From the NCBI RefSeq assembly GCF_025318105.1, contig NZ_JAOANI010000022.1:155873-219872 (forward strand): a DNA stretch of 64,000 bases. Direction: 5' to 3'. Source of the DNA: Venatoribacter pacificus (GTDB lineage Bacteria > Pseudomonadota > Gammaproteobacteria > Pseudomonadales > Oceanobacteraceae). Both the position numbers and the translations under genes were made by a program. This document shows positions 43,773 to 53,267 of the stretch, one piece after another. The notes under the pieces are model-generated. The model was not told where the DNA came from, ran no database searches, and saw nothing but the letters and a program-made list of their open reading frames with translations. Within the stretch, counting starts at the first letter, position 1. Each line of letters begins with the position of its first letter.

Positions 43773-44816
43773 TTAATCCTTATGATCAGACGCATTTTTG
43801 TGCATTTGATGTTTGCGGTACGCCAGCGGACTGCAGTTTTGCCAGCGTTTAAAAGCCCGTGAAAAAGTGCCCTGATTTCGGTAGCCCAGCAGCATGGACA
43901 CTTCCAGCAGACTGAGGCTGTTATCGGCCAGATACTGGCAGGCTAATTGTTCACGGGTGCGATCCAGCAAGGCTTTCCAGCTCAGATTTTTTTCATCCAA
44001 CCGCCGCTGCAAGGTTCTTACTGAACAGTACAGCCGTGGCGCCAGCGATTCGATGGTCGCTTCGCCTTCCGGCAGCAGACGCACCACTTCCGCCTGCAGC
44101 TGGCGCAGAAATTCATCCGGCTCCGGCACCGCACGCAACATCGACAGCGCCTGCTCTTCCAGCAGATGGCGTAACCCCGGCTCACCGCGCATTAATGGCA
44201 GGCTCAGAACATCAACACTGAACAGCAGACGGATGCGGTCACTTTCCATCACCACCGGACAGGCAAAAAAATCTTCCAGCGCCTGCAGCTGCTGCGGGTT
44301 ACAGCGATGACTGAAGTGCACCTGTTGCAAGGCAACATCACGCACCAGATTCTGGCGGGTAATATGCACCAGCGCGGCAATGGCTGTTTCGTCCACCAGC
44401 GCCATCCCCGGTAACGGCTGCCAGGCGATTTCCACACACGGAGTGCTATCCACGCTGCGGCTGTGAATCTGCGCCACCGAAGCACCATAAAATAAACGCT
44501 CAAAGCGCTGATAACTCAGCAATGCCTGACCGAGATTGTCGCAGGCGGCGGCGAGATAACCCAATACGCCGGTATGCTGAAGCGTCACCAGACGCGCTAA
44601 CGCCAGCGAGGCGGCCTGATCCTGCGGACGCAGGGCAAAAGCCGCTTCCAGCATCTGCGCCCAGTCATTAATCGGCACATTATCGGTCGGCCCGTAGGCG
44701 GCAACCGCTGCGCGCAATGCCGGGGCATCCAGCCCGTTCTGATCAAGCCAGTCGGTGAGCAGCCGTATCCAGCTGCCGGTGACACGGACAATACCTGCAT
44801 TCTGTGGAGTTGGCAT
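43773..44816 (-). CDS. AraC-family transcriptional regulator (OruR-like)
   Basis: Product of 347 aa. The N-terminal ~200 residues match the arabinose-binding domain of the AraC/OruR type, with a Leu-rich start (WIRLLTDWLDQNGLDAPALR, split WIRLLTDW and LDAPALR). Two C-terminal HTH motifs lie at about 245-335 (CSVRTLQRRLDEKNLSW and VSMLLGYRNQGTFSRAFKRW). ATG is in good context. It is divergent from a sterol-desaturase-family gene, which it may regulate. recQ starts only seven bases from its stop. Confidence 0.9.
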   Translation of the reverse strand: MPTPQNAGIVRVTGSWIRLLTDWLDQNGLDAPALRAAVAAYGPTDNVPINDWAQMLEAAFALRPQDQAASLALARLVTLQHTGVLGYLAAACDNLGQALLSYQRFERLFYGASVAQIHSRSVDSTPCVEIAWQPLPGMALVDETAIAALVHITRQNLVRDVALQQVHFSHRCNPQQLQALEDFFACPVVMESDRIRLLFSVDVLSLPLMRGEPGLRHLLEEQALSMLRAVPEPDEFLRQLQAEVVRLLPEGEATIESLAPRLYCSVRTLQRRLDEKNLSWKALLDRTREQLACQYLADNSLSLLEVSMLLGYRNQGTFSRAFKRWQNCSPLAYRKHQMHKNASDHKD

Positions 44817-44905
44817 GAAATGCTAAAAACCTGGCACGAGGAAGTCATTTTGCTTTTCAGTTTCCCGGTAGATTGGCCAGCATGTCAAACCCAGCGGAGA
44901 AAAAG

Positions 44906-45766
44906 ATGGAAGACTTCTTACACGCCCTTGTGTTTATCGTTCTGGCCGGTCCGGTATTTTTTGCCGTGATGTTCGCCGAACGCGCCTGGCTGATACGTCA
45001 GGGAAAAACCGATGCCTACGACCTGAAAGAATCGGCGGCCAATATCGGCACCGGACTTATTTATAAAGTGCTTGATGCGCTGTCGATTATTTTTATCGGT
45101 TCCGTGATTTATCTGGCCGTACAGACCTATGGCTTTCAATGGCAGTCATCATCACCGCTGCTGAATTTTATTCTGCTGATGGTACTGGTCGATTTTAATT
45201 TCTACTGGGTGCACCGCTTTATGCACAAAGTGCGCTACGGCTGGGCCGGGCACTGGGTACACCACAGTTCTGAGCGTTTTAATTTTTCCACCGCACTGCG
45301 GCAGACGCCGGTTGTGTCCTTTAACGGTATTATGCTGGTTGCCATGCTGCCTGCAGCGGTGATTGGTTTCAGTCTCGAACAGGCGGTGATTGCTCTCGAA
45401 CTTAACCTGTTCTTCCAGTTTTTTGTCCACACAGAAGTCGTACGCAAACTGCCGCGCTGGTTTGAATATGTATTTAATACACCGTCGCATCACCGCGTGC
45501 ATCATGGCAGTAACCCAAAGCAGATCGATACTAATTTTGCCGGTGTGCTGATTATCTGGGATCGTTTATTCGGCACCTTTGTCGATGAAAAAGACGCAGG
45601 CGAAATCCGTTATGGCGTCGATTTCCGCCCGGCTAACAGCCTGAACCCGTTTCGGTTGGTGATCGCCGAGTTTGTCAGTATGTGGCGCGATATTCTGCAC
45701 TACCGTGATATCCGCATTCTGTGGAAGCACCCATCCTGGGTAGAAGAGCATTACGGCCGCAGATAA
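44906..45766 (+). CDS. sterol desaturase / fatty acid hydroxylase family protein
   Basis: Integral membrane di-iron enzyme candidate of 286 aa. ATG 44906 has GGAG six bases upstream; ATG 44882 or TTG 44873 would add about ten residues. The family's His boxes are complete: HRFMHKVRYGWAGHWVHHS (split HRFMH, HWVHH) and NTPSHHRVHHGSN plus Asn-rich context, which bind two irons. About four or five hydrophobic helices precede them. Substrate not predictable (sterol, fatty acid or carotenoid-like lipid). Divergent from the AraC regulator. Confidence 0.88.
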   Translation: MEDFLHALVFIVLAGPVFFAVMFAERAWLIRQGKTDAYDLKESAANIGTGLIYKVLDALSIIFIGSVIYLAVQTYGFQWQSSSPLLNFILLMVLVDFNFYWVHRFMHKVRYGWAGHWVHHSSERFNFSTALRQTPVVSFNGIMLVAMLPAAVIGFSLEQAVIALELNLFFQFFVHTEVVRKLPRWFEYVFNTPSHHRVHHGSNPKQIDTNFAGVLIIWDRLFGTFVDEKDAGEIRYGVDFRPANSLNPFRLVIAEFVSMWRDILHYRDIRILWKHPSWVEEHYGRR

Positions 45767-45835
45767 GGCATTTAAAAGGAATTGAAAAGAAGAACTTAAA
45801 GAGAAGAACTTAAAGAGAAGGATTCAATACTCCGG

Positions 45836-45866
45836 GTTCAATACGCTGGCTTACAGCGTATTGAAC
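45836..45866. repeat. 13-bp perfect hairpin
   Basis: GTTCAATACGCTG (45836-45848), loop GCTTA, then the exact inverse (45854-45866). No T-run. Two direct copies of a GAAGAACTTAAAG-like word with 16-base spacing lie just upstream (about 45789-45820). It separates two convergent genes and may help end both transcripts. Confidence 0.7.
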
Positions 45867-45888
45867 AACGCCGGAATAACTCCGCAGG

Positions 45889-46968
45889 CTATTGCGCCGA
45901 AGTCATCCCTTTCACCATAGACAACAGGCTTTCAGGATGAGCGTTGGATACTAATGTGTAACTGATGCCCTTATGGTTAAAGGCTAAATGCACAAAAAGC
46001 GGAAACTGGCTGAGCAGCACCGGCGTATTGCCAATGGTCAGCGGCACGGCGGGTACAGTTACCGGCTGGCTTCCCTCTGGTGTGGCAATCGCAAGCAGAA
46101 AGAATTTATCGCCATAGTAATAAGCCGCACTGCTGTTGCTTTGCTGATAAAACTTACGCTGCGAGAAACCCCAGGTATTATTTTTATCCTCCGGCCAGAC
46201 AATGCTGTTAGCGGCCTTTTTACTCAGCTCTTTCTGCGACAGGGCTTTCTTACTTAAATCCAAAACCCTTACCTGAGTATTCTGCGGTAAGTTAATCTCC
46301 GGCAGCGTCAGACCTTCCTTATTGAATTCGATACTGTTGTTTCTGATGGTCGATTCAACACCATGGTTAAATACAAAGCGGGCCTGCATAAACAGGGAGT
46401 GATGATAATCGACAAAGGCTTCTATCTTTCTGATTTCATCACTTTCATCTCTGGCGACAAAATCGATACCAACCGCCAGACGGTCAGCAACATGAATAGA
46501 GGGCGTAAAGGTCTGCTCGTAATGTTCTTTGTTGAACAGATAGATATCTTTGATTGTCTCCAGAGAACCGCCCGCCTGATAAGCCTCAAGCCCTTTGACG
46601 ATGAATGCCCGCTGGTTCGGCTTATCAAGCAGGGTGATGACCCCGGCACGCTGGCTGACTTCAATACCGCGGAGAGAATCCGGCTGCAGCACCGTCTGAT
46701 AAAAGCCATCCGGTTTTTTAAACAGCACATCACTGATAACCGCAGCACCAGCGCCCGATTGCGCCTGCTCTGTTTGTGCCTGATAGTTATCAAACTTAGC
46801 CAGATTATCGTGGGTGCGGTTGATCCAGAAGCGGTCTTCACTGTTCGTACCGGCATTAATATCCGCCAGACTGGCAGGACTTAAGACAGCAGCACCAAGA
46901 CAGAGCGCAAGCCCGCTGTTCTTGGCAAAACGAGTGACAAAACGAGAGATCAAAGAACGAACATCCAT
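45889..46968 (-). CDS. exported protein, unknown
   Basis: Product of 359 aa with a signal peptide (basic start, hydrophobic LALCLGAAVLSPASLA, likely cleavage after SLA or nearby). The mature part is beta-rich (VISDVLFKKPDGFYQTV, ITLLDKPNQRAFIV), somewhat like LolA/RseB-fold proteins that bind lipids or outer-membrane proteins, but this is weak. Charged and Asn-rich. Probably periplasmic. Neighbours give no clue. Confidence 0.6.
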   Translation of the reverse strand: MDVRSLISRFVTRFAKNSGLALCLGAAVLSPASLADINAGTNSEDRFWINRTHDNLAKFDNYQAQTEQAQSGAGAAVISDVLFKKPDGFYQTVLQPDSLRGIEVSQRAGVITLLDKPNQRAFIVKGLEAYQAGGSLETIKDIYLFNKEHYEQTFTPSIHVADRLAVGIDFVARDESDEIRKIEAFVDYHHSLFMQARFVFNHGVESTIRNNSIEFNKEGLTLPEINLPQNTQVRVLDLSKKALSQKELSKKAANSIVWPEDKNNTWGFSQRKFYQQSNSSAAYYYGDKFFLLAIATPEGSQPVTVPAVPLTIGNTPVLLSQFPLFVHLAFNHKGISYTLVSNAHPESLLSMVKGMTSAQ

Positions 46969-47038
46969 ATTCCAGCCCTTAAGTGATTATCCGGATGCTC
47001 ACCCTAGCATGATTTGTGGAGGAGGGAACTCCTGGCTT

Positions 47039-47842
47039 TCAATCCACTTTCTGCCGCACCGGTATCTCAATCCTGTTAATTAACGACACCAGCACAAAAC
47101 TCAGCAGCATCAGTAAATACCAGGAGGACAGCTTGGCCAGCGGCACCATTTGCCAGCCATTCTGTTGATTGGGGTAAATCCAGACATTGGTGTAGGTGGC
47201 GATATTTTCTGCCAGCCAGATAAACAGGGCCACCAGCAGCCAGCCAACCAGTAACGGCATATGGCGGTGCTCGCGGTGCATACGGAAATAAATATGGGTG
47301 CGGGCAAATAAGACGATGGTTGCGCCCAGCAGCAGCCAGCGCAGATCCCAGATAAAATGATGGCTGAAGAAATTCAGGTAAATCAGAACCACAAGAATAA
47401 TAGTCCAGCGGCGGCGCGGGTAATACGAATAGCGGAAGTCGAATATCCGCCATACGCGGGCAATATAGCTGCCCACGGCGCTGTACATAAAGCCGGTAAA
47501 CAGCGGTACGTTGCCGATACCAAATATATAGTCTTCGGGGTAAACCCAGGAGCCGATGGCGTCTGAGGTTTTGAATAATTCCATCACGGTGGCGACCAGA
47601 TGGAATACCACGATCACCCAGGCTTCGCGCAGGGTTTCCAGCTTAAAGGCCAGTAACAGCAGCTGAAAGGCGATGGCGGCGAGAAAAATAAAATCGTAAC
47701 GGTGCAAAGATTCAAGCGGATACCAGTAACGGGTAACGATCATTACCAATAAAAGAAATCCGCCGAACAGGCAGGCATAGGCCTGCTTCAGACCAAATAA
47801 CCAGAATTCGTGCAGCCAGTCCCTGGCGTTATGATGTGGCAC
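47039..47842 (-). CDS. DUF817 family membrane protein
   Basis: Polytopic protein of 267 aa, GTG start with four bases separating it from the SPOR gene stop. Seven or eight hydrophobic helices with conserved aromatic/polar patches (ATVMELFKTSDAIGSWVYPE, split ATVMELFKT and GSWVYPE; FFSHHFIWDLRW). This is the pattern of DUF817, an uncharacterised inner-membrane family. It is third in a run argS - SPOR - DUF817. Confidence 0.8.
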   Translation of the reverse strand: MPHHNARDWLHEFWLFGLKQAYACLFGGFLLLVMIVTRYWYPLESLHRYDFIFLAAIAFQLLLLAFKLETLREAWVIVVFHLVATVMELFKTSDAIGSWVYPEDYIFGIGNVPLFTGFMYSAVGSYIARVWRIFDFRYSYYPRRRWTIILVVLIYLNFFSHHFIWDLRWLLLGATIVLFARTHIYFRMHREHRHMPLLVGWLLVALFIWLAENIATYTNVWIYPNQQNGWQMVPLAKLSSWYLLMLLSFVLVSLINRIEIPVRQKVD

Positions 47843-47845
47843 GGT

Positions 47846-48382
47846 TTATTTCTTAACCGGTTCTTTCAGCGCTAACGGACTGATATTACGGCTGACCAGC
47901 AAATCCTGTGCTTTATTCATTTTTGAACGGTCGGTAAAGGGGCCGACAAATACCCGGTGCCAGGTGCTGCCATTAACGGTCGATTCCTGACGATAGGCAT
48001 TCAGGCCTTCGAGCAACAGGCTGGCACGCAGGCGCTCGGCATCGTCGGCAGAGCGGAAGGAACCCGCCTGTAAACGATAGGTGTAATCCACCTCGGCGTC
48101 TTTGGGTGTCGATTTATACACATCGACTTTAGGTACTTCGACGGTCTGATTTTCCAGCAGCTGGTAAAATTCATAGCTGGGCTTGGCGACTTCTTTTGCC
48201 GCTTCTTCTTTGGCTTTTTCCACACCCAGTTTCAGAGCTTTTTTGGCATCGCCTTTTACGGCTTCCAGTTCATCGCCGGCGGGAATGGTCGCCAGATACA
48301 GAATAAATCCGATAAAGGCGACTGCCAGTGTTGGCGTGGTTACCCACACCCACTTGGGAATACGACTTGCGCTGTCCGACAT
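47846..48382 (-). CDS. SPOR-domain cell-division protein (FtsN-like)
   Basis: Product of 178 aa: short cytoplasmic N-terminus, one membrane helix (about 12-30), an Ala/Lys-rich linker, and a C-terminal SPOR domain (about 100-175: LQAGSFRSADDAERLRASLLLEG, split RLQAGSFRSADD and LRASLLLEG; VFVGPFTDRSKM). SPOR binds denuded peptidoglycan at the septum. The place downstream of argS matches FtsN genes in many gammaproteobacteria, but it is shorter than E. coli FtsN (319 aa). Confidence 0.85.
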   Translation of the reverse strand: MSDSASRIPKWVWVTTPTLAVAFIGFILYLATIPAGDELEAVKGDAKKALKLGVEKAKEEAAKEVAKPSYEFYQLLENQTVEVPKVDVYKSTPKDAEVDYTYRLQAGSFRSADDAERLRASLLLEGLNAYRQESTVNGSTWHRVFVGPFTDRSKMNKAQDLLVSRNISPLALKEPVKK

Positions 48383-48419
48383 TTCGTTGTCCTGTTATGT
48401 AGTGCCCATTAACACTGAT

Positions 48420-48555
48420 TAAAGAGGCGCTGATTTCTGGTGTAGCGTACGCCGTTAAGACAAGGCGAAGTCGGGCAAGAAAGCGGAGCCTACATATTCG
48501 TAAGTGAGCATTTCGAGCACGACTTCAACGCCGTATTAACAAGTACGGTAGCCAG
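48420..48555. repeat. MITE/REP-like intergenic element
   Basis: A GC-mixed sequence with an outer stem GAAGTCG / CGACTTC and longer imperfect inverted arms (TACGCCGTTAAG and mirror). It sits between argS and the SPOR gene. The motif AAGCGGAGCCTACATATTCG and surroundings resemble a repeat family recalled from other gammaproteobacteria. Probably a non-autonomous insertion. Confidence 0.5.
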
Positions 48556-48560
48556 AGCAG

Positions 48561-50246
48561 TTACATTTCCTGCGGCGCAGAAACACCGAGTAACCCTAAA
48601 CCATTGCTGATCACCTGACGCACGGCTTCCGCCAGTGCCAGACGGGCGTTACGCACATCGGCATCGTCCACCAGGGTTTTTTCTGAGTTGTAGTAGGTGT
48701 GGAAATCACCGGCCAGATCGCGCAGGTAATTCGCCACGCTGTGCGGCTCGTGATTATTGGCAGCCACTTTAACGATTTCCGGGAAGCGACCCAGTTTTAC
48801 AATCAGGTCTTTTTCGCTTTCCAGTTCCAGTCTTGGCAGTGCCGCCAAACCTTCGGCCAGCGTCCAGCTCTGACCCGCTTCCGCCAGTTTGCGGAAAATA
48901 GAGCATACACGGGCATGGGCGTACTGGATGTAGTAAACCGGGTTATCGGACGACTGTGAACGCGCCAGGTCGATATCGAAGGTTAACTGGCTGTCGGCTT
49001 TACGCGCGGCCAGGAAATAACGGGTCGCGTCGCGGCCCACTTCGTCGATCAGATCGCGCAGGGTCACATAGCTGCCGGCACGCTTGGAGATTTTCACTTC
49101 TTCGCCGCCGCGCATAACGGTCACCATCTGGTGCAGCACGTAGTCTGGCCAGCCTTGCGGAATACCGGCATTCAGCGCCTGCAGACCAGCGCGCACACGG
49201 GTAATGGTGCTGTGGTGGTCGGCGCCCTGCTCGTTCACCACACGCTCAAAACCACGCTGCCATTTGTCGAGGTGGTAAGCCACATCGGGTACAAAGTAGG
49301 TGTAGCCGCCGTCTTTTTTACGCATTACGCGGTCTTTGTCGTCACCGAAATCGGTGGTGCGCAGCCACAGTGCGCCGCCGTCTTCGTAGGTGTAGCCGTT
49401 GTCGATCAGGGTTTTTACGGCGGCTTCGACTTTGCCTTCGCTGTACAGGGAAGACTCGAGGAAATACACATCGAAATCGACAGCAAAGGCTTTTAAATCC
49501 AGATCCTGTTCGCGACGCAGATAAGCCACGGCAAAGTGACGGATGGCTTCGAGGTCATCGGCGTCTTTGGCTCCGGTAAAGCTCTGGTCGGCAGATTCAA
49601 CGGTATCGCCGTTCATATAGCTGTTGGCCAGCTCGACGATGTAATCGCCACGGTAGCCGTCTTCCGGCCAGCTGGCATCGTCCGGGGTCAGACCATTGCA
49701 GCGCGCCTGTACCGACAGCGCCAGATTGTTAATCTGCGCACCGGCATCGTTGTAATAAAATTCGCGGGTTACATCCCAGCCGGAGGCATCGAGCAGACGG
49801 CAGATACAGTCACCAACGGCAGCACCACGGCCGTGGCCGATATGCAGCGGCCCGGTCGGGTTGGCCGACACAAATTCCACCTGCACTTTGCGCCCGGCGC
49901 CATCGCTGTTACGGCCGTAAGCTTCTTTCTGTTCCAGCACGGCTTTTACCAGACTGGCGGTCGAGGCATCGCTCAGATAGAAGTTAATAAAACCCGGGCC
50001 GGCAATTTCGACTTTTTCTACCAGCGTATTGGCCGGCAGGGCGTCCACCAGCAGCTGCGCCAGTTCGCGTGGATTTTTACCGGCAGGCTTGGCCAGCATC
50101 ATCGCCAGGTTAGTGGCCAGATCGCCGTGGGCTTTGTCGCGGGTGTTGTCGATCTGGATGCGCGGTTCGAGATCAGCGGGAAGGGTTCCCTGGGCCTTGA
50201 GAGAGGCGACGGCAGCGGACAAAAGCTCAGCAATTTGCGGTTTCAT
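48561..50246 (-). CDS. argS: arginyl-tRNA synthetase
   Basis: Class I aminoacyl-tRNA synthetase of 561 aa, complete. HIGH signature as HIGHGRGAAVGD, the KMSKS-like loop as KISKRAGSYV (Ile in place of Met, common in ArgRS), and the C-terminal DALR anticodon domain (about 440-561, ending RLALAEAVRQV). The N-terminal additional domain is present. GAGG precedes the start. It charges tRNA-Arg in the cytoplasm. Upstream is a DnaA-box-containing intergenic region. Confidence 0.96.
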   Translation of the reverse strand: MKPQIAELLSAAVASLKAQGTLPADLEPRIQIDNTRDKAHGDLATNLAMMLAKPAGKNPRELAQLLVDALPANTLVEKVEIAGPGFINFYLSDASTASLVKAVLEQKEAYGRNSDGAGRKVQVEFVSANPTGPLHIGHGRGAAVGDCICRLLDASGWDVTREFYYNDAGAQINNLALSVQARCNGLTPDDASWPEDGYRGDYIVELANSYMNGDTVESADQSFTGAKDADDLEAIRHFAVAYLRREQDLDLKAFAVDFDVYFLESSLYSEGKVEAAVKTLIDNGYTYEDGGALWLRTTDFGDDKDRVMRKKDGGYTYFVPDVAYHLDKWQRGFERVVNEQGADHHSTITRVRAGLQALNAGIPQGWPDYVLHQMVTVMRGGEEVKISKRAGSYVTLRDLIDEVGRDATRYFLAARKADSQLTFDIDLARSQSSDNPVYYIQYAHARVCSIFRKLAEAGQSWTLAEGLAALPRLELESEKDLIVKLGRFPEIVKVAANNHEPHSVANYLRDLAGDFHTYYNSEKTLVDDADVRNARLALAEAVRQVISNGLGLLGVSAPQEM

Positions 50247-50799
50247 AGAGGAAATCTGGCCTGATTAATTTGTGTTCAGAAGATGTTTTCAGAAAAGGGC
50301 GCGATTATCGCAAAAATGCCGGTTTGGGTGAAGGGCGCCGGGGAGATTTAACCAGCCACCCTAAACACCTGTTTTTACAGCAAAAATGCGGTTTGGCCCC
50401 AGCTTATACGCAACTTGCCCGCAGTTAACTCACAAAGTTATCCACATTTTATTTTTTGTAAACGCCGGCGCAAACCACGCGCCATAACACAGCCTCTGCG
50501 CTCATCCTACTGATTTTTCTTACAAAATTTTCTTGCCAGGGCTTGCTATACGTGGCCTGCGGCCGAATTCGTACAGGCGTTTAAAATTCGCACGATCTGA
50601 CAACAACGCCCACAGAAAGTGCCCTGCAGCCCCTTACCCCAAACTTGTCCACGTTTTTATCCACAGAATCTCTGGGTAACATTCACATCCGGCGCAGCGG
50701 GCTGATCGTTGTGGATACAGGGCAGGAACCGCAGGCATAAAAAAACGGAAGCTGCTTTCGCACCTTCCGCTTAGGCTGTCGCGTCAACAAAGCCGGGAA
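50247..50799. promoter_or_regulatory. intergenic region with DnaA-box-like sites
   Basis: About 550 bases, no supported gene. Two TTATCCACA sites (50438-50446 and 50657-50665) on the plus strand are embedded in CTCACAAAGTTATCCACA and in a dyad with a following GGGTAAC. It also holds the argS promoter side. The motif is shared with 11.9 and 55.3-55.5 kb. Confidence 0.55.
50739..50770 (-). terminator. intrinsic terminator of azoR
   Basis: On the minus strand: CGGAAG, loop, CTTCCG, T7. Begins 30 bases after the azoreductase stop. Confidence 0.85.
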
Positions 50800-51399
50800 T
50801 TACGCCAGTGCGGCGATTTCCTGACCGGCAGCTTCCAGAGCGGCATTCTTGCTGTCGTCGCCCAGGTTCAGACCTTCGGCATAGACAAAGCGCACATCAC
50901 TCAGACCGATAAAGGAGAAGATGGTGGTCAGGAACGGCGTCTGGGTATCGGCCGGAGTGCCTTTGTACAGGCCACCGCGGGTCGCCAGAATATGCACCGG
51001 TTTGTTATCGAGCAGACCCACCGGGCCGGTCTCGGTGTACTTGAAGGTGATACCGGCACGGCATAAGAAGTCGAGGTAAGACTTCATCTGCGCCGGAATG
51101 GTGAAGTTGTACATAGGCACGCCCACCACCACTTCGTCGGCTGCTTTGATTTCGGCGATCAGGGCATCGGAGTACGCCACAATGCTTTGCTGCTCGGTTG
51201 TACGCTGTTCAGCCGGGGTCATAAAGGCACCAACGCTGTTGGCATCCAGATAAGGCGGAACGTCTGTGGCCAGATCGCGAATCACAACCTCACCGTTCTG
51301 GTTAGCGGCTTTCCAGCCAGCGATGAATTTTTCGGCAAGCTGACTGGACTGACCGTGGTCGCCGAAGATGCTGCCTTTAATGTACAGAAGTGTTGCCAT
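50800..51399 (-). CDS. azoR: FMN-dependent NADH-azoreductase
   Basis: Flavodoxin-like quinone/azo reductase of 199 aa from ATG 51399, which has GAGGAG upstream (a start 15 bases earlier is not used). N-terminal YIKGSIFGDHGQSSQLAEKF (split YIKGSIFG, SQLAEKF) is the FMN phosphate loop, PMYNFTIPAQMKSYLDF the mid motif, and TRGGLYKG the later FMN loop. It reduces quinones and azo dyes with NAD(P)H in the cytoplasm. Stand-alone gene with its own terminator. Confidence 0.92.
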   Translation of the reverse strand: MATLLYIKGSIFGDHGQSSQLAEKFIAGWKAANQNGEVVIRDLATDVPPYLDANSVGAFMTPAEQRTTEQQSIVAYSDALIAEIKAADEVVVGVPMYNFTIPAQMKSYLDFLCRAGITFKYTETGPVGLLDNKPVHILATRGGLYKGTPADTQTPFLTTIFSFIGLSDVRFVYAEGLNLGDDSKNAALEAAGQEIAALA

Positions 51400-51540
51400 G
51401 TTTGTGCTCCTCAATATGAGTGATCGCAGGAATTGAGGGCATTTTGCTCCGGACGATTTCGATTAAAAATCGCAAAAATCCGCATATATCTTTCTAAAAA
51501 GTTGTTCTTTTGCTGAAAACAGCAGGCTCATTGGGTGATT

Positions 51541-51616
51541 CTTCCTCGTTCCTACGTTCTGCGTGGGAATGCAACCGTGCCAGCAAGGGCTACCACGCAG
51601 AGCGTGGGAGCCAGGT
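51541..51616 (-). repeat. dispersed intergenic repeat, copy 3 (inverted)
   Basis: Reverse complement is about 90% identical by eye to the copies at 17.6-17.8 kb (CTGGCTCCCACGCTCTGCGT ... AACGAGGAA). Its orientation is opposite to copies 1 and 2. It sits between azoR and the RNase J-like gene. Confidence 0.8.
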
Positions 51617-51658
51617 GAGGGTTAATAATGCAGCAGGCCCATCGGCCGATTTTTGCAC

Positions 51659-53041
51659 TCAGACCACCCGCACCAGCGCGCCTTTTTCCCAGCCCAGCCG
51701 TCCGGTGCGCACCTTTTGCCGCTGTATTCCGGGCACCGGCGCCAGCATAAACAGGTCGCCATTGCGCCCGGTAAGAGTACGCGGCACACCGCAGCCTTTG
51801 GCAAGTGCAGCGTGGGCTTTCATATGCACTTCTTCGCCATGCACGGGAATGGCAATTTCCGGCTGCACCCAGCGGTATAAAGTCTCCAGCTCTTCCTGCG
51901 CCGGATGGCCGGAGGCATGAATCGGCAGTTCGGCATCGTCGGCGGTGATCACTTCCACGCCAATGCTGTGCAGCTGGTCGATAATGCCCTGAATAGCTTC
52001 TTCGTTACCGGGAATGGCGCGGGCGCTGAAGATGACACGGTCGCCGGGTTCCAGTTCAAAATCAGGGTGAGTGCCTGCCGCCAGACGGCGCAGCGCGGTA
52101 TGCGGTTCGCCCTGGCTGCCGGTCGCCACCGCCAGCACTTCGTGGCGCGGTAAATAGCCCAGATGCCCGGTATCCACCGAGCCGGCACTGAACGGCCACA
52201 CGCCCGCACGCTTGGCGCACTGATGCATATTAATCATCGAGCGGCCATAAAGGCCCATATAACGGCCGGTGTCGTCCGCCACATGGGACAGGGTTAACAG
52301 GCGCGCAATATTGCTGCCAAAACAGGTAACGATCACCCGCCCTTTGGCGCTTTCGATGTAATGGCGCAGGCCATCGTACAGATCGCCTTCCGAGGCGGAA
52401 TGCCCGGCCACGGTGGCATTGGTGGAATCGCACACCATCGCCAGCACACCTTCCTGTGCCAGACGGGTAAAGGTTTCCTGTTTATAGCCGTGGCCCACCA
52501 CCGGCTCGGGGTCGAGCTTCCAGTCGCCGGTATGAAATACATTGCCGGCGGCGGTGCGGATCATCAGCGCATTCGGGTCGGGTACCGAATGCGTTAAGGC
52601 TAAAAATTCCACCTCAAACGGGCCGATGGCTACACGCTCACCGGTTTCCGGCACGATGATTTTTACCTGATGCAGCAGGCCATGCTCGGCGAGTTTCTTT
52701 TTCAGCACTTCGGCGGTAAAGCGCGTGCAGTACACCGGGCAGCGCAGCTTATGCCACAGATAGGGCACCGCTCCGATATGGTCTTCGTGGGCGTGGGTGA
52801 TAATTAAGCCGGCCAGCTGATCTTTACGCGCGGCAATAAATTCCGGATCGGGCATTTGCGTATCCGGCTCGCCCGAATGGTGGCGGGTGCCATCGGCGCT
52901 GACCCGTCCCGGCTTCGGGAAGGTTACGCCGCAATCGACCATCAGCCACTGATCATCATGGCCGTAAAGATTCATATTCATACCGATCTCGCCGGTGCCG
53001 CCAAGGGGCAGGAAGAAGAGATCGTTAACACCTGGGTTCAT
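51659..53041 (-). CDS. RNase J-like metallo-beta-lactamase nuclease
   Basis: Beta-CASP-type MBL protein of 460 aa. The metal site is complete: HAHEDHIG at 83-90, then H after FLALTHSVPDP, and D of HTGDWKLDP (split). Beta-CASP motifs (VIVTCFGSNIARL, HASGHPAQEE, HGEEVHMKAHA) are present. Somewhat shorter than Bacillus RNase J (about 555 aa), lacking the C-terminal domain. Probably an RNA-processing nuclease. Upstream is a 333-base divergent gap with direct repeats. Confidence 0.88.
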   Translation of the reverse strand: MNPGVNDLFFLPLGGTGEIGMNMNLYGHDDQWLMVDCGVTFPKPGRVSADGTRHHSGEPDTQMPDPEFIAARKDQLAGLIITHAHEDHIGAVPYLWHKLRCPVYCTRFTAEVLKKKLAEHGLLHQVKIIVPETGERVAIGPFEVEFLALTHSVPDPNALMIRTAAGNVFHTGDWKLDPEPVVGHGYKQETFTRLAQEGVLAMVCDSTNATVAGHSASEGDLYDGLRHYIESAKGRVIVTCFGSNIARLLTLSHVADDTGRYMGLYGRSMINMHQCAKRAGVWPFSAGSVDTGHLGYLPRHEVLAVATGSQGEPHTALRRLAAGTHPDFELEPGDRVIFSARAIPGNEEAIQGIIDQLHSIGVEVITADDAELPIHASGHPAQEELETLYRWVQPEIAIPVHGEEVHMKAHAALAKGCGVPRTLTGRNGDLFMLAPVPGIQRQKVRTGRLGWEKGALVRVV

Positions 53042-53267
53042 GGTATTTCCTGACGATGCGCAAAGGCCATTGATAGCGACAACCGTAAAAACGACCGCAA
53101 AACAATGCGCGCAAATAATAGGTTTAATAAAATGCTGCTGTGAGTATACCGACTGGCAGACTTTATTCAGCCTGTAACCGGGCCAGAACGGTTACCAAAG
53201 TCCACTTGTCCGCCACCCGCCTGAGACTTAAACTGCCGCCTTGCTGATTGGTCTATTGATAGAGCAT

